NCBI GenBank assembly: GCA_023259675.1
Contig: JALRGT010000002.1
Coordinates: forward strand, 62,001-126,000
From: Flavobacterium sp.
GTDB taxonomy: Bacteria > Bacteroidota > Bacteroidia > Flavobacteriales > Flavobacteriaceae
Length of the DNA stretch: 64,000 nucleotides
Direction of reading: 5' to 3'
The notes under the pieces are model-generated. The model saw only the letters and a program-made list of their open reading frames with translations. It searched no databases and was not told where the DNA came from. A program made the translations under genes and the position numbers. Each line of letters opens with the position of its first letter. Position 1 is the first letter of the stretch. Of this stretch, positions 53,706 to 62,514 are shown one piece after another.

Positions 53706-54419
53706 ATGAAAAACATAATTATTGCCTCATTATTACTTACTTTAAACTGCTCCTATTCGGTATTGGGACAAGTAGAGCCTAACGAACAACAATCCCCAAA
53801 AAAGGAATTGACAGCAGAGCAAAAACAAGAAAAAGCGAATCAGGAAATAGAGAAGAAAGCTGCCGAATGGGTGAACTCCTTAAACCTGAATGATGCTACC
53901 AAAGAACAAAAGCTCCACTCTGTGATAGCGACACACTTAAAAACGGTTCGCGACTGGAACAACGAACACCCTGGTTCAATCGTTCCTGCAGGTATTAATC
54001 CTACCACAGGAGAAAAACTGAGCGAAATGGACCGACAAATAATTGCCATGTCCTCCATGCCTAAAACCGTTCATGAGAATTTGATGAATGGTCTTCGCAA
54101 AGACCTTACTGAGGAACAAGTGGAAAGTATCTTGGATAAATACACCATTGGAAAAGTGCAATTTACCCTGAAAGGGTACGAAGCTATTGTTCCGAATATC
54201 ACTCCTCAGGAAAAAGAAACGATCCTTAACTATTTGAAACAAGCACGCGAACAGGCAGTTGATTATAAAAGCATGAAACAAATTTCAGCTATTTTCGAAA
54301 TTTACAAAACCAAATGTGAACAATATTTGAACAGTAATGGCCGTAACTGGAGACAAATGTACAAAGACTTTACCGATAAGATAAAAGCCCAAAAAGCTGC
54401 GGAAAAAACAGCAAAATAA
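53706..54419 (+). CDS. DUF3826-family exported protein
   Basis: A 237-residue protein with a signal peptide (IIIASLLLTLNCSYSVLGQ) and a helical, Lys/Glu-rich mature part. The DUF3826 pattern EWVNSLNLNDATKEQKLHSVIATHLKTVRDWNNEHP begins near residue 55. It starts 34 bp after the YdeI-type gene and may share its transcript. The function is unknown; relatives often occur near polysaccharide genes, which is not the case here. It is probably periplasmic. Confidence 0.85.
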   Translation: MKNIIIASLLLTLNCSYSVLGQVEPNEQQSPKKELTAEQKQEKANQEIEKKAAEWVNSLNLNDATKEQKLHSVIATHLKTVRDWNNEHPGSIVPAGINPTTGEKLSEMDRQIIAMSSMPKTVHENLMNGLRKDLTEEQVESILDKYTIGKVQFTLKGYEAIVPNITPQEKETILNYLKQAREQAVDYKSMKQISAIFEIYKTKCEQYLNSNGRNWRQMYKDFTDKIKAQKAAEKTAK

Positions 54420-54554
54420 ATTGAAAAAGAGGGAGTTATATTTCAAATTTCGGATGAAATTTTAAGAGTAATAATTCGGCCTCAAATCAAATCAAGTAAT
54501 CATTCTTTTTCATAATATTGCACGAAAATTAAAACGAACTCAATTTTAAAATAT

Positions 54555-55040
54555 ATGTGGAATAAAATTACTTTTTTGTGTCTGATACTCACCGTACTTT
54601 CCTGTAAAAATTCCGACTCGGATTTGTCTGAAAAAGAGAAAATCAAAGCGTCAAGTTGGTTATTGGGAAAATGGGAAAGTAAAACGAATAGCGGGACACT
54701 TTCGGAAACTTGGAAAAAAGTGAATGACAGTACTTTTGAAGGACACTCCTATTTCATAAAAGAAAAAGACACCTTGCATTTTGAAACTATTATTCTGCAA
54801 CAAAAAGGAGAAGAACTGACCTACAGTACTACTATCATCGGACAAAATGAAACCAAACCGTTTGTTTTTCCTGCTATAGAAAATTCTGAAGTTCAATTGG
54901 TTTTAGAAAACGCCAAATACGACTATCCTCAAAAAATCAATTATAAGTTAATTGCACCCGACAGTTTATCGACTGATATTTCTGGAATACAACTGGGAAA
55001 CCCTTCCTCAGAACATTATTTACTGAAGAAACTAAAATAA
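54555..55040 (+). CDS. DUF6265-like lipoprotein
   Basis: A 161-residue exported protein with a lipobox (LILTVLSC, Cys17). The mature domain begins with WLLGKWESKTNSGTLSETWKKVNDSTFEGHSYF, the lipocalin-like start of DUF6265 proteins, followed by predicted beta strands. It probably binds a small molecule at the outer membrane. It is a single gene ending at a clear terminator ahead of the iron-uptake locus. Confidence 0.8.
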   Translation: MWNKITFLCLILTVLSCKNSDSDLSEKEKIKASSWLLGKWESKTNSGTLSETWKKVNDSTFEGHSYFIKEKDTLHFETIILQQKGEELTYSTTIIGQNETKPFVFPAIENSEVQLVLENAKYDYPQKINYKLIAPDSLSTDISGIQLGNPSSEHYLLKKLK

Positions 55041-55069
55041 ACCATTCCTTTTTTCAATATAAAATCAGC

Positions 55070-55096
55070 CTCGCTCCACAAAAGCGAGTTTTTTTT
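55070..55096 (+). terminator. Terminator of the DUF6265 gene
   Basis: CTCGCT (55070-55075) pairs with AGCGAG (55083-55088), followed by T8. Confidence 0.8.
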
Positions 55097-55138
55097 ATTA
55101 CATAAAACACAGTAAATCAAAACAGTGTAATTTAATTT

Positions 55139-55216
55139 TTATTTATTCTAAATAAATATTGTTAAATAAAGATTAAATCCTACATTTGTCTCATTATTTT
55201 TATTAAATCTAAATAA
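55139..55216 (+). promoter_or_regulatory. Promoter and candidate iron-responsive sites of the first TonB receptor
   Basis: TTG (55159-55161), exactly 19 bases, then TACATTTG (55181-55188) is a textbook Bacteroidetes promoter. TCTAAATAA occurs twice: at 55147-55155, just upstream of the -33 box and inside a palindrome-like ATTTATTCTAAATAAAT, and at 55208-55216, five bases before the ATG. The same pair with the same spacing precedes the second receptor gene. Fur-type control is inferred from the A/T-rich palindromic character and gene content. Confidence 0.6.
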
Positions 55217-55221
55217 CAATT

Positions 55222-57576
55222 ATGAGGAACGTTTTACAACTAACAATTCTACTCTTTTCTTTTGCTGCTTTGGCACAACAATCCCATACCGGGAATATAA
55301 AAGGAACAGTTCAAACCAGGGATGGTAAACCAGCCGAAGGTGTTTCTATTTCTATAAAATCACTGAATAGAACTACTATTGCCAATAATAATGGTGAATT
55401 TGAATTAAAAAATATTCCATACGGAATACAAATTTTAACCATCACACTAATTGGATATACGGATTTATTGCAAGAAATAATTATAAAAGAAGCGGAAACA
55501 TCCGAAACTAATTTAAAACTTACTTTATCAAACAATGAACTAAATCAAGTTGTGATCCTCAGTAATAAAAGTGCTTTTAAAACCAACAGAATATCTTCGT
55601 CACTTCGCTTGCAATCCCCAATTATTGAAATTCCACAAAACATACAAGTAATCACCGGAAAACTGATTAATGACCAACAAATTTTTAATATGTTGGAAGG
55701 AGTTACCCGTAACGTCAGTGGAGCCACAAGAGTGGAACATTGGGATAACTATGCCAACATAACGATGAGAGGAAGTCAGATAGCTGCTTTTAGAAACGGA
55801 ATGAACATGAGTTCCACTTGGGGTCCACTTACTGAGGACATGAGTATGGTAGAACGTATTGAATTTGTGAAAGGACCTGCCGGATTCATGCTGGCAAACG
55901 GAAATCCGAGTGGTTTTTATAACGTAGTAACCAAAAAACCCAGCGGACGTACAAAAGGAGAGGCAAGTTTTACTGTAGGAAGTTTTGATATGTACAGAGG
56001 GACATTAGATGTAGACGGAAAACTAACCAAAAACGGAAAGTTATTGTACCGAATGAATGTAATGGGTGAAAAGAAAGGAAGTTACCGCGATTTCGACTTC
56101 AATGACCGATACTCATTTGCCCCAGTTCTTAAATATTTACCAACTGATAAAACAGCCATAACCCTTGAATACACGCAGCAATTCTCTAAAGTAAATGCAG
56201 TGGGTGCCAATTATTCTTTTTCGCATAGAGGTTATGCCGATTTACCAAGAAGTTTCTCTACATCAGAACCTAATTTAGATCCCACAAAAATGACCGAAAG
56301 AAATATTCTTGCCATATTAGATCATAAAATAAGCGACAACTGGAAATTTACGACGCAAACCTCTTATTTAAATTACCAACAAGAAGGAATGTCTTTATGG
56401 CCTAGCGGTTTTGACACTACAAATGATGCCATACTTAAAAGAGGAGGTGGTATTTGGGATATTTTAGGGAAAATCTATGTAGGACAAGCCTATGTAAACG
56501 GTAAAGTTCAAACAGGAGTCGTTACACACAAAATATTATCAGGAATAGACTTAAGTGATAAAACTTTTTTTCATGACTGGGCACAATATTTCACTATGCC
56601 TGATTTAGACATATACAATCCGGTACATGGTACGCTGGCTGCCTCCCCTACTTTTGACAGAAGCAAAAGCTTGGAAGAAAGAGGTGTAAAATACCAAAAC
56701 AACTACAAAGCATTTTATGTCCAAGACGAATTGGGTTTCTTGGATAACAAATTACGATTGACATTGGCAGGAAGATATACAGTACTTAAAGCGTATAATG
56801 TCTATTCTGGAGGTACCAAAAACAACAAGTTCACACCAAGAGTAGGATTGAGTTATTCTATTGATAAAAACACATCTGTCTATTTTGTAAACGATCAATC
56901 CTTTAATGAAAACTATGGTACAGACTGGGAAGGAAAATCTTTTAATCCAGAAACGGGAGGGAATTTAGAATTGGGACTAAAAAGAGACTGGTTGAACGGA
57001 AAATGGAATTCAGTTGTTTCCGTTTACCAAATTACAAAAAACAATGTACTTACCGCAGATCCAGAGCACTCAACTGGAGCCATGCAATATAGTAGAGAAA
57101 GTGGCCAGCAAAAAACAAAAGGTTTTGAATTAGACCTAAGAGGAGAAATTTTAAAAAACTTAGATCTTATAGTAAACTATGCTTTTACAGAAGGAAAAAT
57201 AACAAAAGATACGGATGAATCGCTTGTAGGAAACCAAGTTGCAGGAACAACAAGACACATTCAAAACGCTTGGCTGAATTACAAAATAGATAACGGAACA
57301 TTAAACGGTGTAGGCTTTTCATTGGGATACCAATACCAAGTAAAAAGAGCGCCATGGTTTATCTCAACTGACAATACCGGTATGTTACCTGATTATTTCC
57401 GATTAGACGGAGGGCTTTCTTATCAAAAAAACAAAGTATCAGTCAATCTGGTAGTCAACAACATCTTGAACAAATACTTGTACTCTGGAGGATATTACAG
57501 CTACAGTGACATGTACTACTGGCAAGCAGAAGCGGGTACAAATGCAAGAATAACTGTAGCCTATAAATTTCAATAA
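55222..57576 (+). CDS. TonB-dependent siderophore receptor
   Basis: A 784-residue outer-membrane receptor. After a signal peptide (LTILLFSFAALAQ) comes a carboxypeptidase-regulatory-like beta domain (about 24-100), then the plug (about 125-235, IPQNIQVITGKLI, MVERIEFVKGPAG, GNPSGFYNVVTKKPSG) and a beta barrel ending in an aromatic residue (VAYKFQ). The plug motifs match siderophore receptors rather than SusC, and no SusD follows. It imports a ferric chelate driven by TonB-ExbBD. The ligand is unknown. The PepSY gene follows 63 bp downstream after a weak hairpin. Confidence 0.93.
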   Translation: MRNVLQLTILLFSFAALAQQSHTGNIKGTVQTRDGKPAEGVSISIKSLNRTTIANNNGEFELKNIPYGIQILTITLIGYTDLLQEIIIKEAETSETNLKLTLSNNELNQVVILSNKSAFKTNRISSSLRLQSPIIEIPQNIQVITGKLINDQQIFNMLEGVTRNVSGATRVEHWDNYANITMRGSQIAAFRNGMNMSSTWGPLTEDMSMVERIEFVKGPAGFMLANGNPSGFYNVVTKKPSGRTKGEASFTVGSFDMYRGTLDVDGKLTKNGKLLYRMNVMGEKKGSYRDFDFNDRYSFAPVLKYLPTDKTAITLEYTQQFSKVNAVGANYSFSHRGYADLPRSFSTSEPNLDPTKMTERNILAILDHKISDNWKFTTQTSYLNYQQEGMSLWPSGFDTTNDAILKRGGGIWDILGKIYVGQAYVNGKVQTGVVTHKILSGIDLSDKTFFHDWAQYFTMPDLDIYNPVHGTLAASPTFDRSKSLEERGVKYQNNYKAFYVQDELGFLDNKLRLTLAGRYTVLKAYNVYSGGTKNNKFTPRVGLSYSIDKNTSVYFVNDQSFNENYGTDWEGKSFNPETGGNLELGLKRDWLNGKWNSVVSVYQITKNNVLTADPEHSTGAMQYSRESGQQKTKGFELDLRGEILKNLDLIVNYAFTEGKITKDTDESLVGNQVAGTTRHIQNAWLNYKIDNGTLNGVGFSLGYQYQVKRAPWFISTDNTGMLPDYFRLDGGLSYQKNKVSVNLVVNNILNKYLYSGGYYSYSDMYYWQAEAGTNARITVAYKFQ

Positions 57577-57595
57577 TTGCAATCTATAATCTTTT

Positions 57596-57631
57596 AACTC
57601 CGCTTAAAATGAGCGGAGTTAATAAAATTTT
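57596..57631 (+). terminator. Hairpin between first receptor and PepSY gene, possible attenuator
   Basis: AACTCCGCT (57596-57604) pairs with AGCGGAGTT (57612-57620); the following sequence is only moderately T-rich. Partial termination would lower PepSY expression relative to the receptor. Confidence 0.6.
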
Positions 57632-57639
57632 TACATTAC

Positions 57640-58773
57640 ATGAAAATGAGTTTCAAAAAAACAATCGGCGTACTCCATTTATGGTTAGGATTGTCCTCAG
57701 GAATAATAGTTTTTATCATTGCCATTACCGGTTGTCTGTATGCTTTTCAGGTCGAAATTCAAAATATAACCCAAAAATACCGCTTTGTATCGGAACAGCC
57801 ATCCCCTTTTTTACCTCCAGCTCAATTGCTTAAAATTGCTCAGAAACAACTACCGGATAAAACTATTCATGCCATAAAATACAATGGAAAAACCGATGCT
57901 ACTGAAGCCATATTTTTTCATTATGAACCTACCTATTACTACACCACTTATTTAAATCCCTATTCCGGAAAAGTTTTGAAAACGGTAGATAATGAAAGTG
58001 GATTTTTCCATTTCATTTTAGACGGCCACTATTATTTATGGCTTCCAGAAAAAATTGGACAAGTTGTTGTGGCCACTGCCACATTAATTTTCTTATTTCT
58101 TATCATTTCAGGATTTATCTTATGGTTTCCTAAAAATAAAAATGCAGTAAAACAACGTTTTTGGTTCAAATGGAAAAAAGGCATGAAATGGAAAAGAAAA
58201 AACTATGATTTACACAACATTACCGGTTTTTATGTACTGCTTATAGCTATCCTATTTGCTGTTACGGGATTAGTATGGGGATTTCAATGGTTTGCTTCTT
58301 CATACTACAAAGTATTGGGTGGGGACAAATCATTAATTTATGTGGAACCACTTTCAAAGTCATTTAACGAACAAAAAAACACGCCCATAAAACCGTTGGA
58401 TGCAATATGGTATAAAATGACTGAAGAATATCCCGAAGCGGAATCCATAGAAATACATCCTCCTGAAACTGATAGTTCGTCAATAGCGGTAAATGCAAAT
58501 TTTGACAAAGAAACCTATAGCAAAATAGATTACCGTTATTTTGATCAATATTCTTTAAAAGAAATAAAGGTCAATCATCTTTGGGGAAGAAATAAGGAAG
58601 ATAAAATTGCCGATTCACTTATGAAAATGAATTATGATATTCATACGGGAGGAATCTTTGGATTGGCAGGAAAGGTTTTTGCTTTCTTGATCAGTCTACT
58701 AATTGCTAGTCTTCCAATAACCGGATTTTATATCTGGTGGGGACGAAAAAATAAAACCATTATAACACCTTAA
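57640..58773 (+). CDS. PepSY-domain membrane protein (siderophore reductase-like)
   Basis: A 377-residue inner-membrane protein with four hydrophobic helices (about 12-35, 146-172, 194-216 and 342-362) and periplasmic PepSY-type regions, as in FoxB/FpvG-like iron-regulated membrane proteins. Conserved features include GVLHLWLGLSSG, GHYYLWLPEKIG and DIHTGGIFGLAGKV with membrane-adjacent His residues that could bind heme. Such proteins reduce ferric siderophores in the periplasm to free the iron. It lies between the two TonB receptor genes on the same strand, consistent with that role. Confidence 0.87.
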   Translation: MKMSFKKTIGVLHLWLGLSSGIIVFIIAITGCLYAFQVEIQNITQKYRFVSEQPSPFLPPAQLLKIAQKQLPDKTIHAIKYNGKTDATEAIFFHYEPTYYYTTYLNPYSGKVLKTVDNESGFFHFILDGHYYLWLPEKIGQVVVATATLIFLFLIISGFILWFPKNKNAVKQRFWFKWKKGMKWKRKNYDLHNITGFYVLLIAILFAVTGLVWGFQWFASSYYKVLGGDKSLIYVEPLSKSFNEQKNTPIKPLDAIWYKMTEEYPEAESIEIHPPETDSSSIAVNANFDKETYSKIDYRYFDQYSLKEIKVNHLWGRNKEDKIADSLMKMNYDIHTGGIFGLAGKVFAFLISLLIASLPITGFYIWWGRKNKTIITP

Positions 58774-58855
58774 AAAAATAATCCACATAAATACAAGGTG
58801 TAAAATACTGTAATACATATACTTATAAAAAAGTTAAAATATTATTGATAATTAA

Positions 58856-58926
58856 TCTAAATAAGTTTTGCAAAAACCACTAAGTGATTATATATTTGCA
58901 CCGTTATTTTAAATAAATCTAAATAA
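58856..58926 (+). promoter_or_regulatory. Promoter and candidate iron-responsive sites of the second TonB receptor
   Basis: TTTG (58867-58870), 20 bases, TATATTTG (58891-58898) fits the consensus. TCTAAATAA occurs at 58856-58864, just upstream of the -33 box, and at 58918-58926, one base before the ATG. The 62-base distance between the two sites nearly equals the 61 bases at the first receptor. Confidence 0.6.
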
Positions 58927-58927
58927 A

Positions 58928-61333
58928 ATGAAAAAACAAATCGGAATCTTAACCCTATTATTATTTATTTCTCTTTTTGTAAAAGCACAAGAAAAAGGAA
59001 GCATTCAAGGAAAAATCCTTTCTGCAGATGGCTATCCATTGAAAGAAATTTTGATAAAAATGGCCAAAGGTACTTATACAAGTGAGACAAATAATGACGG
59101 AACTTTTAGATTTGATAATTTTCCTGTTGGAACCCACACCTTGGTAATTGAAGGAATTGGAATAAAAAAACAATCCAAGGAAATTAAGGTATCACCAAAT
59201 AAAGTAACATTCGTAGAATTCCAATTAAGTGAAAACATAGAATCTTTACAAGAAATCGTAATCATTTTCAAAGGAAGTACTAATAAAAAGAAAGAAACTG
59301 TTCTTTCTGGTTTATCACTAAAGCCAATAGATATTCCGCAAAGCTTACAGATTATAGACAATGAAATTATAACTCAACAACAAGCCATTCGTTTGAGTGA
59401 GGTCATTAAAAATGTAAATGGTGTTTATGTAGGTTCAGCCCGTGGTGGCGCTCAAGAATCCTTTTGGTCTAGAGGATACGATATGACATCCAACAATATG
59501 TTTAAAAACGGATTCCGTTTCAGTGGGGGTTCTATTCCTGAAGTTTCTTCTTTGGAGAAAGTTGAAGTATTAAAAGGAAGTGCGGCACTTTTGTTCGGAA
59601 ACGTTACGCCGGGTGGAATTTTAAATATGGTTACCAAAAAACCTTTATTCGAAAAAGGAGGTTCCATAAGCATGCAAGCAGGTAGTTATGCTTTCTACAA
59701 ACCATCTATCGACATCTATGGTCCTTTGAATGACTACATCGCTTACCGATTTACCGGTTCATACGAAAACTCAGAAAGTTTTAGAGACGTAGTTAAAAAA
59801 GAGCGTTATTATATCAATCCATCTTTCCTTTTTAAAGTAAGTGATAAAACAGAAATCGTATTACAAGGGGATTATTTACATGACAATTGGACTCCCGATT
59901 TTGGAACAGGAATCATTGGAAAAGAAATTGCAGATGTACCTCGTAATACGTATTTAGGAGCAACTTGGTCAAACGGACAAACCAGACAAGCCAGTGTTTC
60001 TGGGCAAGTTAAGCACGAATTCAATAAAGATTGGAAATTAAATTTCAATACATCTTTCCAAAATTACGATAGAACTTCTAAAGGAACGGAGCGTATTCAA
60101 CCTGCAGCAAATGGAGATTGGAGCCGACCTCTTGGACAAAACAAAAATTTGGAACAACTTATTGGAGAACAAATAAACTTGCAAGGTTGTTTCAAAACCG
60201 GAAGTATAAAACACCAATTATTTACCGGTGTTGATTTTGAAAACTCTTTCAATCAAGCCTACAGATTCGCCTTCTCACCTTCTACTTACGGAAGTGGAAA
60301 TATTTTTGATTTTGAAAACTTTAATCAAGGAGGAGCCATTCCCGAAGGTACTGTTACAAGAATCATAAAAACAGAAACCAACAGTTTTGGTATTTATGCA
60401 CAAGATTTAATTTCGATTACAAAAAAATTCAAAGCATTAGCAGGATTGCGTTGGTCATGGCAAGAAGCTGAAATAAATAACGACAACCTAGTCGTACAAG
60501 ATCCAAATCGTATTGACCAGGCTTTTACTCCAAAATTAGGTTTAGTATTCCAACCCGACAATGATATGGCTTTGTTTGCCAGTTACTCCAATTCATTTAC
60601 GCCAAACTCAGGATTTACCGTTGATGGAAAAATAATAAAACCATCTATCATAGACCAATATGAAGCAGGAATTAAAAAAGATTTCTGGAAAGGTCTTTTA
60701 AGCACTAATGTTACTGTATATCAAATTACCAACAGTAATTTAGCACAAACAGCTGAATTTCTTGCTGATGGAGTTACGCTAAATGCAGATACGAATATCA
60801 AAGAACTTAATGGAGGCACAAAAAGTAAAGGAATTGAAATTGACATTACTGCAAGACCTATTGAAGGACTAAATATCAACGCTGGATACAGTTATAACGA
60901 CACTCGAATTACAAAAACATCAGGAACAAACAACAGTTTAATTGAAGGAGACCGTTTGGCTAGAACTCCAGCAAACACAGCAAACCTTAGCTTTTTCTAC
61001 AAAATACCATCAGGAACATTGAAAGGATTATCTATAGGAGCTATCGGAAATTATATTGGAAAAAGAGTAGCTGGATGGAACAACCGATATGTATACACAA
61101 AAATTGATGGTACCAATCCTGTTGAATACGATGTTACTATTCAAGATCGTGAAATTCCAATAGGAGGTTATACCACTGTAGACGTATCGGCAGGTTACGA
61201 ATGGGGTAAATTTTCTGTCCTATGTAAATTATCAAATATTGCTAACGCATTGGAATACACGGTACATGAAAACTATAGTGTGAATCCAATAGCTCCACGT
61301 CAAGTATTGACTTCATTAAAATATAAATTCTAA
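58928..61333 (+). CDS. TonB-dependent siderophore receptor
   Basis: An 801-residue outer-membrane receptor with a signal peptide (ILTLLLFISLFVKAQ), a carboxypeptidase-regulatory-like domain (about 22-95), a siderophore-type plug (IPQSLQIIDNEIITQQQ, LEKVEVLKGSAALLFGNVTPGGILNMVTKKP) and a barrel ending VLTSLKYKF. It is a paralogue of the upstream receptor but clearly different in the barrel, so it may bind another siderophore. Its own promoter carries the shared TCTAAATAA motifs. A small PepSY protein follows. Confidence 0.93.
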   Translation: MKKQIGILTLLLFISLFVKAQEKGSIQGKILSADGYPLKEILIKMAKGTYTSETNNDGTFRFDNFPVGTHTLVIEGIGIKKQSKEIKVSPNKVTFVEFQLSENIESLQEIVIIFKGSTNKKKETVLSGLSLKPIDIPQSLQIIDNEIITQQQAIRLSEVIKNVNGVYVGSARGGAQESFWSRGYDMTSNNMFKNGFRFSGGSIPEVSSLEKVEVLKGSAALLFGNVTPGGILNMVTKKPLFEKGGSISMQAGSYAFYKPSIDIYGPLNDYIAYRFTGSYENSESFRDVVKKERYYINPSFLFKVSDKTEIVLQGDYLHDNWTPDFGTGIIGKEIADVPRNTYLGATWSNGQTRQASVSGQVKHEFNKDWKLNFNTSFQNYDRTSKGTERIQPAANGDWSRPLGQNKNLEQLIGEQINLQGCFKTGSIKHQLFTGVDFENSFNQAYRFAFSPSTYGSGNIFDFENFNQGGAIPEGTVTRIIKTETNSFGIYAQDLISITKKFKALAGLRWSWQEAEINNDNLVVQDPNRIDQAFTPKLGLVFQPDNDMALFASYSNSFTPNSGFTVDGKIIKPSIIDQYEAGIKKDFWKGLLSTNVTVYQITNSNLAQTAEFLADGVTLNADTNIKELNGGTKSKGIEIDITARPIEGLNINAGYSYNDTRITKTSGTNNSLIEGDRLARTPANTANLSFFYKIPSGTLKGLSIGAIGNYIGKRVAGWNNRYVYTKIDGTNPVEYDVTIQDREIPIGGYTTVDVSAGYEWGKFSVLCKLSNIANALEYTVHENYSVNPIAPRQVLTSLKYKF

Positions 61334-61389
61334 TTAAACCTTTGGCAAATTTCTAATTCTAAAGAAAAAAATTAAACTTTAAAATCAAA

Positions 61390-61938
61390 ATGAATAAAAC
61401 AACTTTCAGGAATTTGCACCGCGATTTGGGCTATTTCTATATTGGCCTAATAGTTTCCTTTGCCGCTTCGGGATTAATGATGAACCATCGCCAATCATGG
61501 CATCCGGAAAAATACACGGTAGAAACTAAAGCTATTCAAGTCAGCCTTCCTGAAGAAAGTAAAATTGATGAGGATTTCGCCAAAGAATTAGGAAAAAAAT
61601 TGGGTATCGAAGATAAAATGAGACGCCAAATGGTCAGAAATGGGGAATTTAAAATTTCCTTTGAAAACCACGATGTAGAAATTGACACTAAAACCGGAAA
61701 GGGAGAAATTGTCGCTTATATAAAAACACCAATCATCAGTCAGATGATGAAATTACACAAAGGCACTTCTAATTTCTGGATTTATTATTCTGACATCTTT
61801 GCATTAAGTTTAATCATAATCGCGATATCAGGTACTATTATGATCAAAGCCGGTAAATTTAGCTGGAAAAACAGAGGTTGGAAACTGGCAGTAGCCGGAG
61901 TGGTTTTCCCACTATTATTTTTATTCTTATTTGGTTAA
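61390..61938 (+). CDS. Small PepSY-associated membrane protein
   Basis: A 182-residue inner-membrane protein with three hydrophobic helices (about 15-31, 131-152 and 162-182) and one periplasmic region of about 100 residues. The FRNLHRDLGYFYIGLIVSFAASGLMMNHRQSWHP start and KLHKGTSNFWIYYSDIFAL block match the PepSY-associated TM helix group. It is half the size of the upstream PepSY protein. It is probably co-transcribed with the second receptor (56-bp gap) and ends at a terminator, so it likely serves in the same reductive iron release. Confidence 0.85.
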   Translation: MNKTTFRNLHRDLGYFYIGLIVSFAASGLMMNHRQSWHPEKYTVETKAIQVSLPEESKIDEDFAKELGKKLGIEDKMRRQMVRNGEFKISFENHDVEIDTKTGKGEIVAYIKTPIISQMMKLHKGTSNFWIYYSDIFALSLIIIAISGTIMIKAGKFSWKNRGWKLAVAGVVFPLLFLFLFG

Positions 61939-61960
61939 AAAACCAACGTACTATATTTGA

Positions 61961-61987
61961 AAATCCGTGGCAACACGGATTTTTTTT
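61961..61987 (+). terminator. Terminator of the iron-uptake locus
   Basis: AAATCCGTG (61961-61969) pairs with CACGGATTT (61974-61982) over a GCAA tetraloop, followed by T residues to 61987. Confidence 0.9.
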
Positions 61988-62026
61988 GTTAGTTTTGGAA
62001 TCAATAGTAAATTAATTCAAAAAAAT

Positions 62027-62452
62027 ATGACTAGTCCTGCTTCAGAATGTTTGTATTGTCAAAACAATGACACGCTCCATCAATTAATGATAAAAATCGG
62101 TGACTTAGAAGTATCACAACTTTTCCTTTTCAAAGAGCAATCCTATTCCGGACGCTGTAATGTGGTTTATAAAGATCATGGAGTTGAGTTATATGAATTA
62201 AACGATGAGCAAAGCGCAGCCTTCATGAGAGATGTAGCCAAAGTTGGAAAAGCAATCGCAATAGCCTTTAACCCTGATAAAATTAACTACGGTGCCTTTA
62301 GTGATACCTTATCCCATTTGCATGTGCACATCGTTCCCAAATACAAGGACGGTTACGGATTTGGCAGCGTTTTTGAAATGAATCCACAAAAAACTTATTT
62401 ATCCGATACCGAATATGAAACGGTTATTCAAAAAATAAAAGCCAATTTATAG
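62027..62452 (+). CDS. HIT-family protein
   Basis: A 141-residue histidine-triad protein, a family of nucleotide-binding hydrolases and transferases. The triad reads HLHVHIV in LSHLHVHIVPKYKDG near residue 100, and the N-terminus has a CLYC pair. I chose the ATG at 62027 because the earlier in-frame ATG at 61967 lies inside the terminator hairpin of the preceding operon. The substrate is unknown. It is cytoplasmic and transcribed alone, converging on valS. Confidence 0.9.
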   Translation: MTSPASECLYCQNNDTLHQLMIKIGDLEVSQLFLFKEQSYSGRCNVVYKDHGVELYELNDEQSAAFMRDVAKVGKAIAIAFNPDKINYGAFSDTLSHLHVHIVPKYKDGYGFGSVFEMNPQKTYLSDTEYETVIQKIKANL

Positions 62453-62460
62453 AATAAAAA

Positions 62461-62490
62461 ATATCCCATTCGCCTTGGCAAATGGGATAT
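62461..62490. terminator. Bidirectional terminator between HIT gene and valS
   Basis: ATATCCCATT (62461-62470) pairs with AATGGGATAT (62481-62490) over a ten-base loop. Flanking A/T tracts allow use by both converging genes. Confidence 0.75.
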
Positions 62491-62514
62491 TAAATTTTAT
62501 AAATAGACTAAAAC

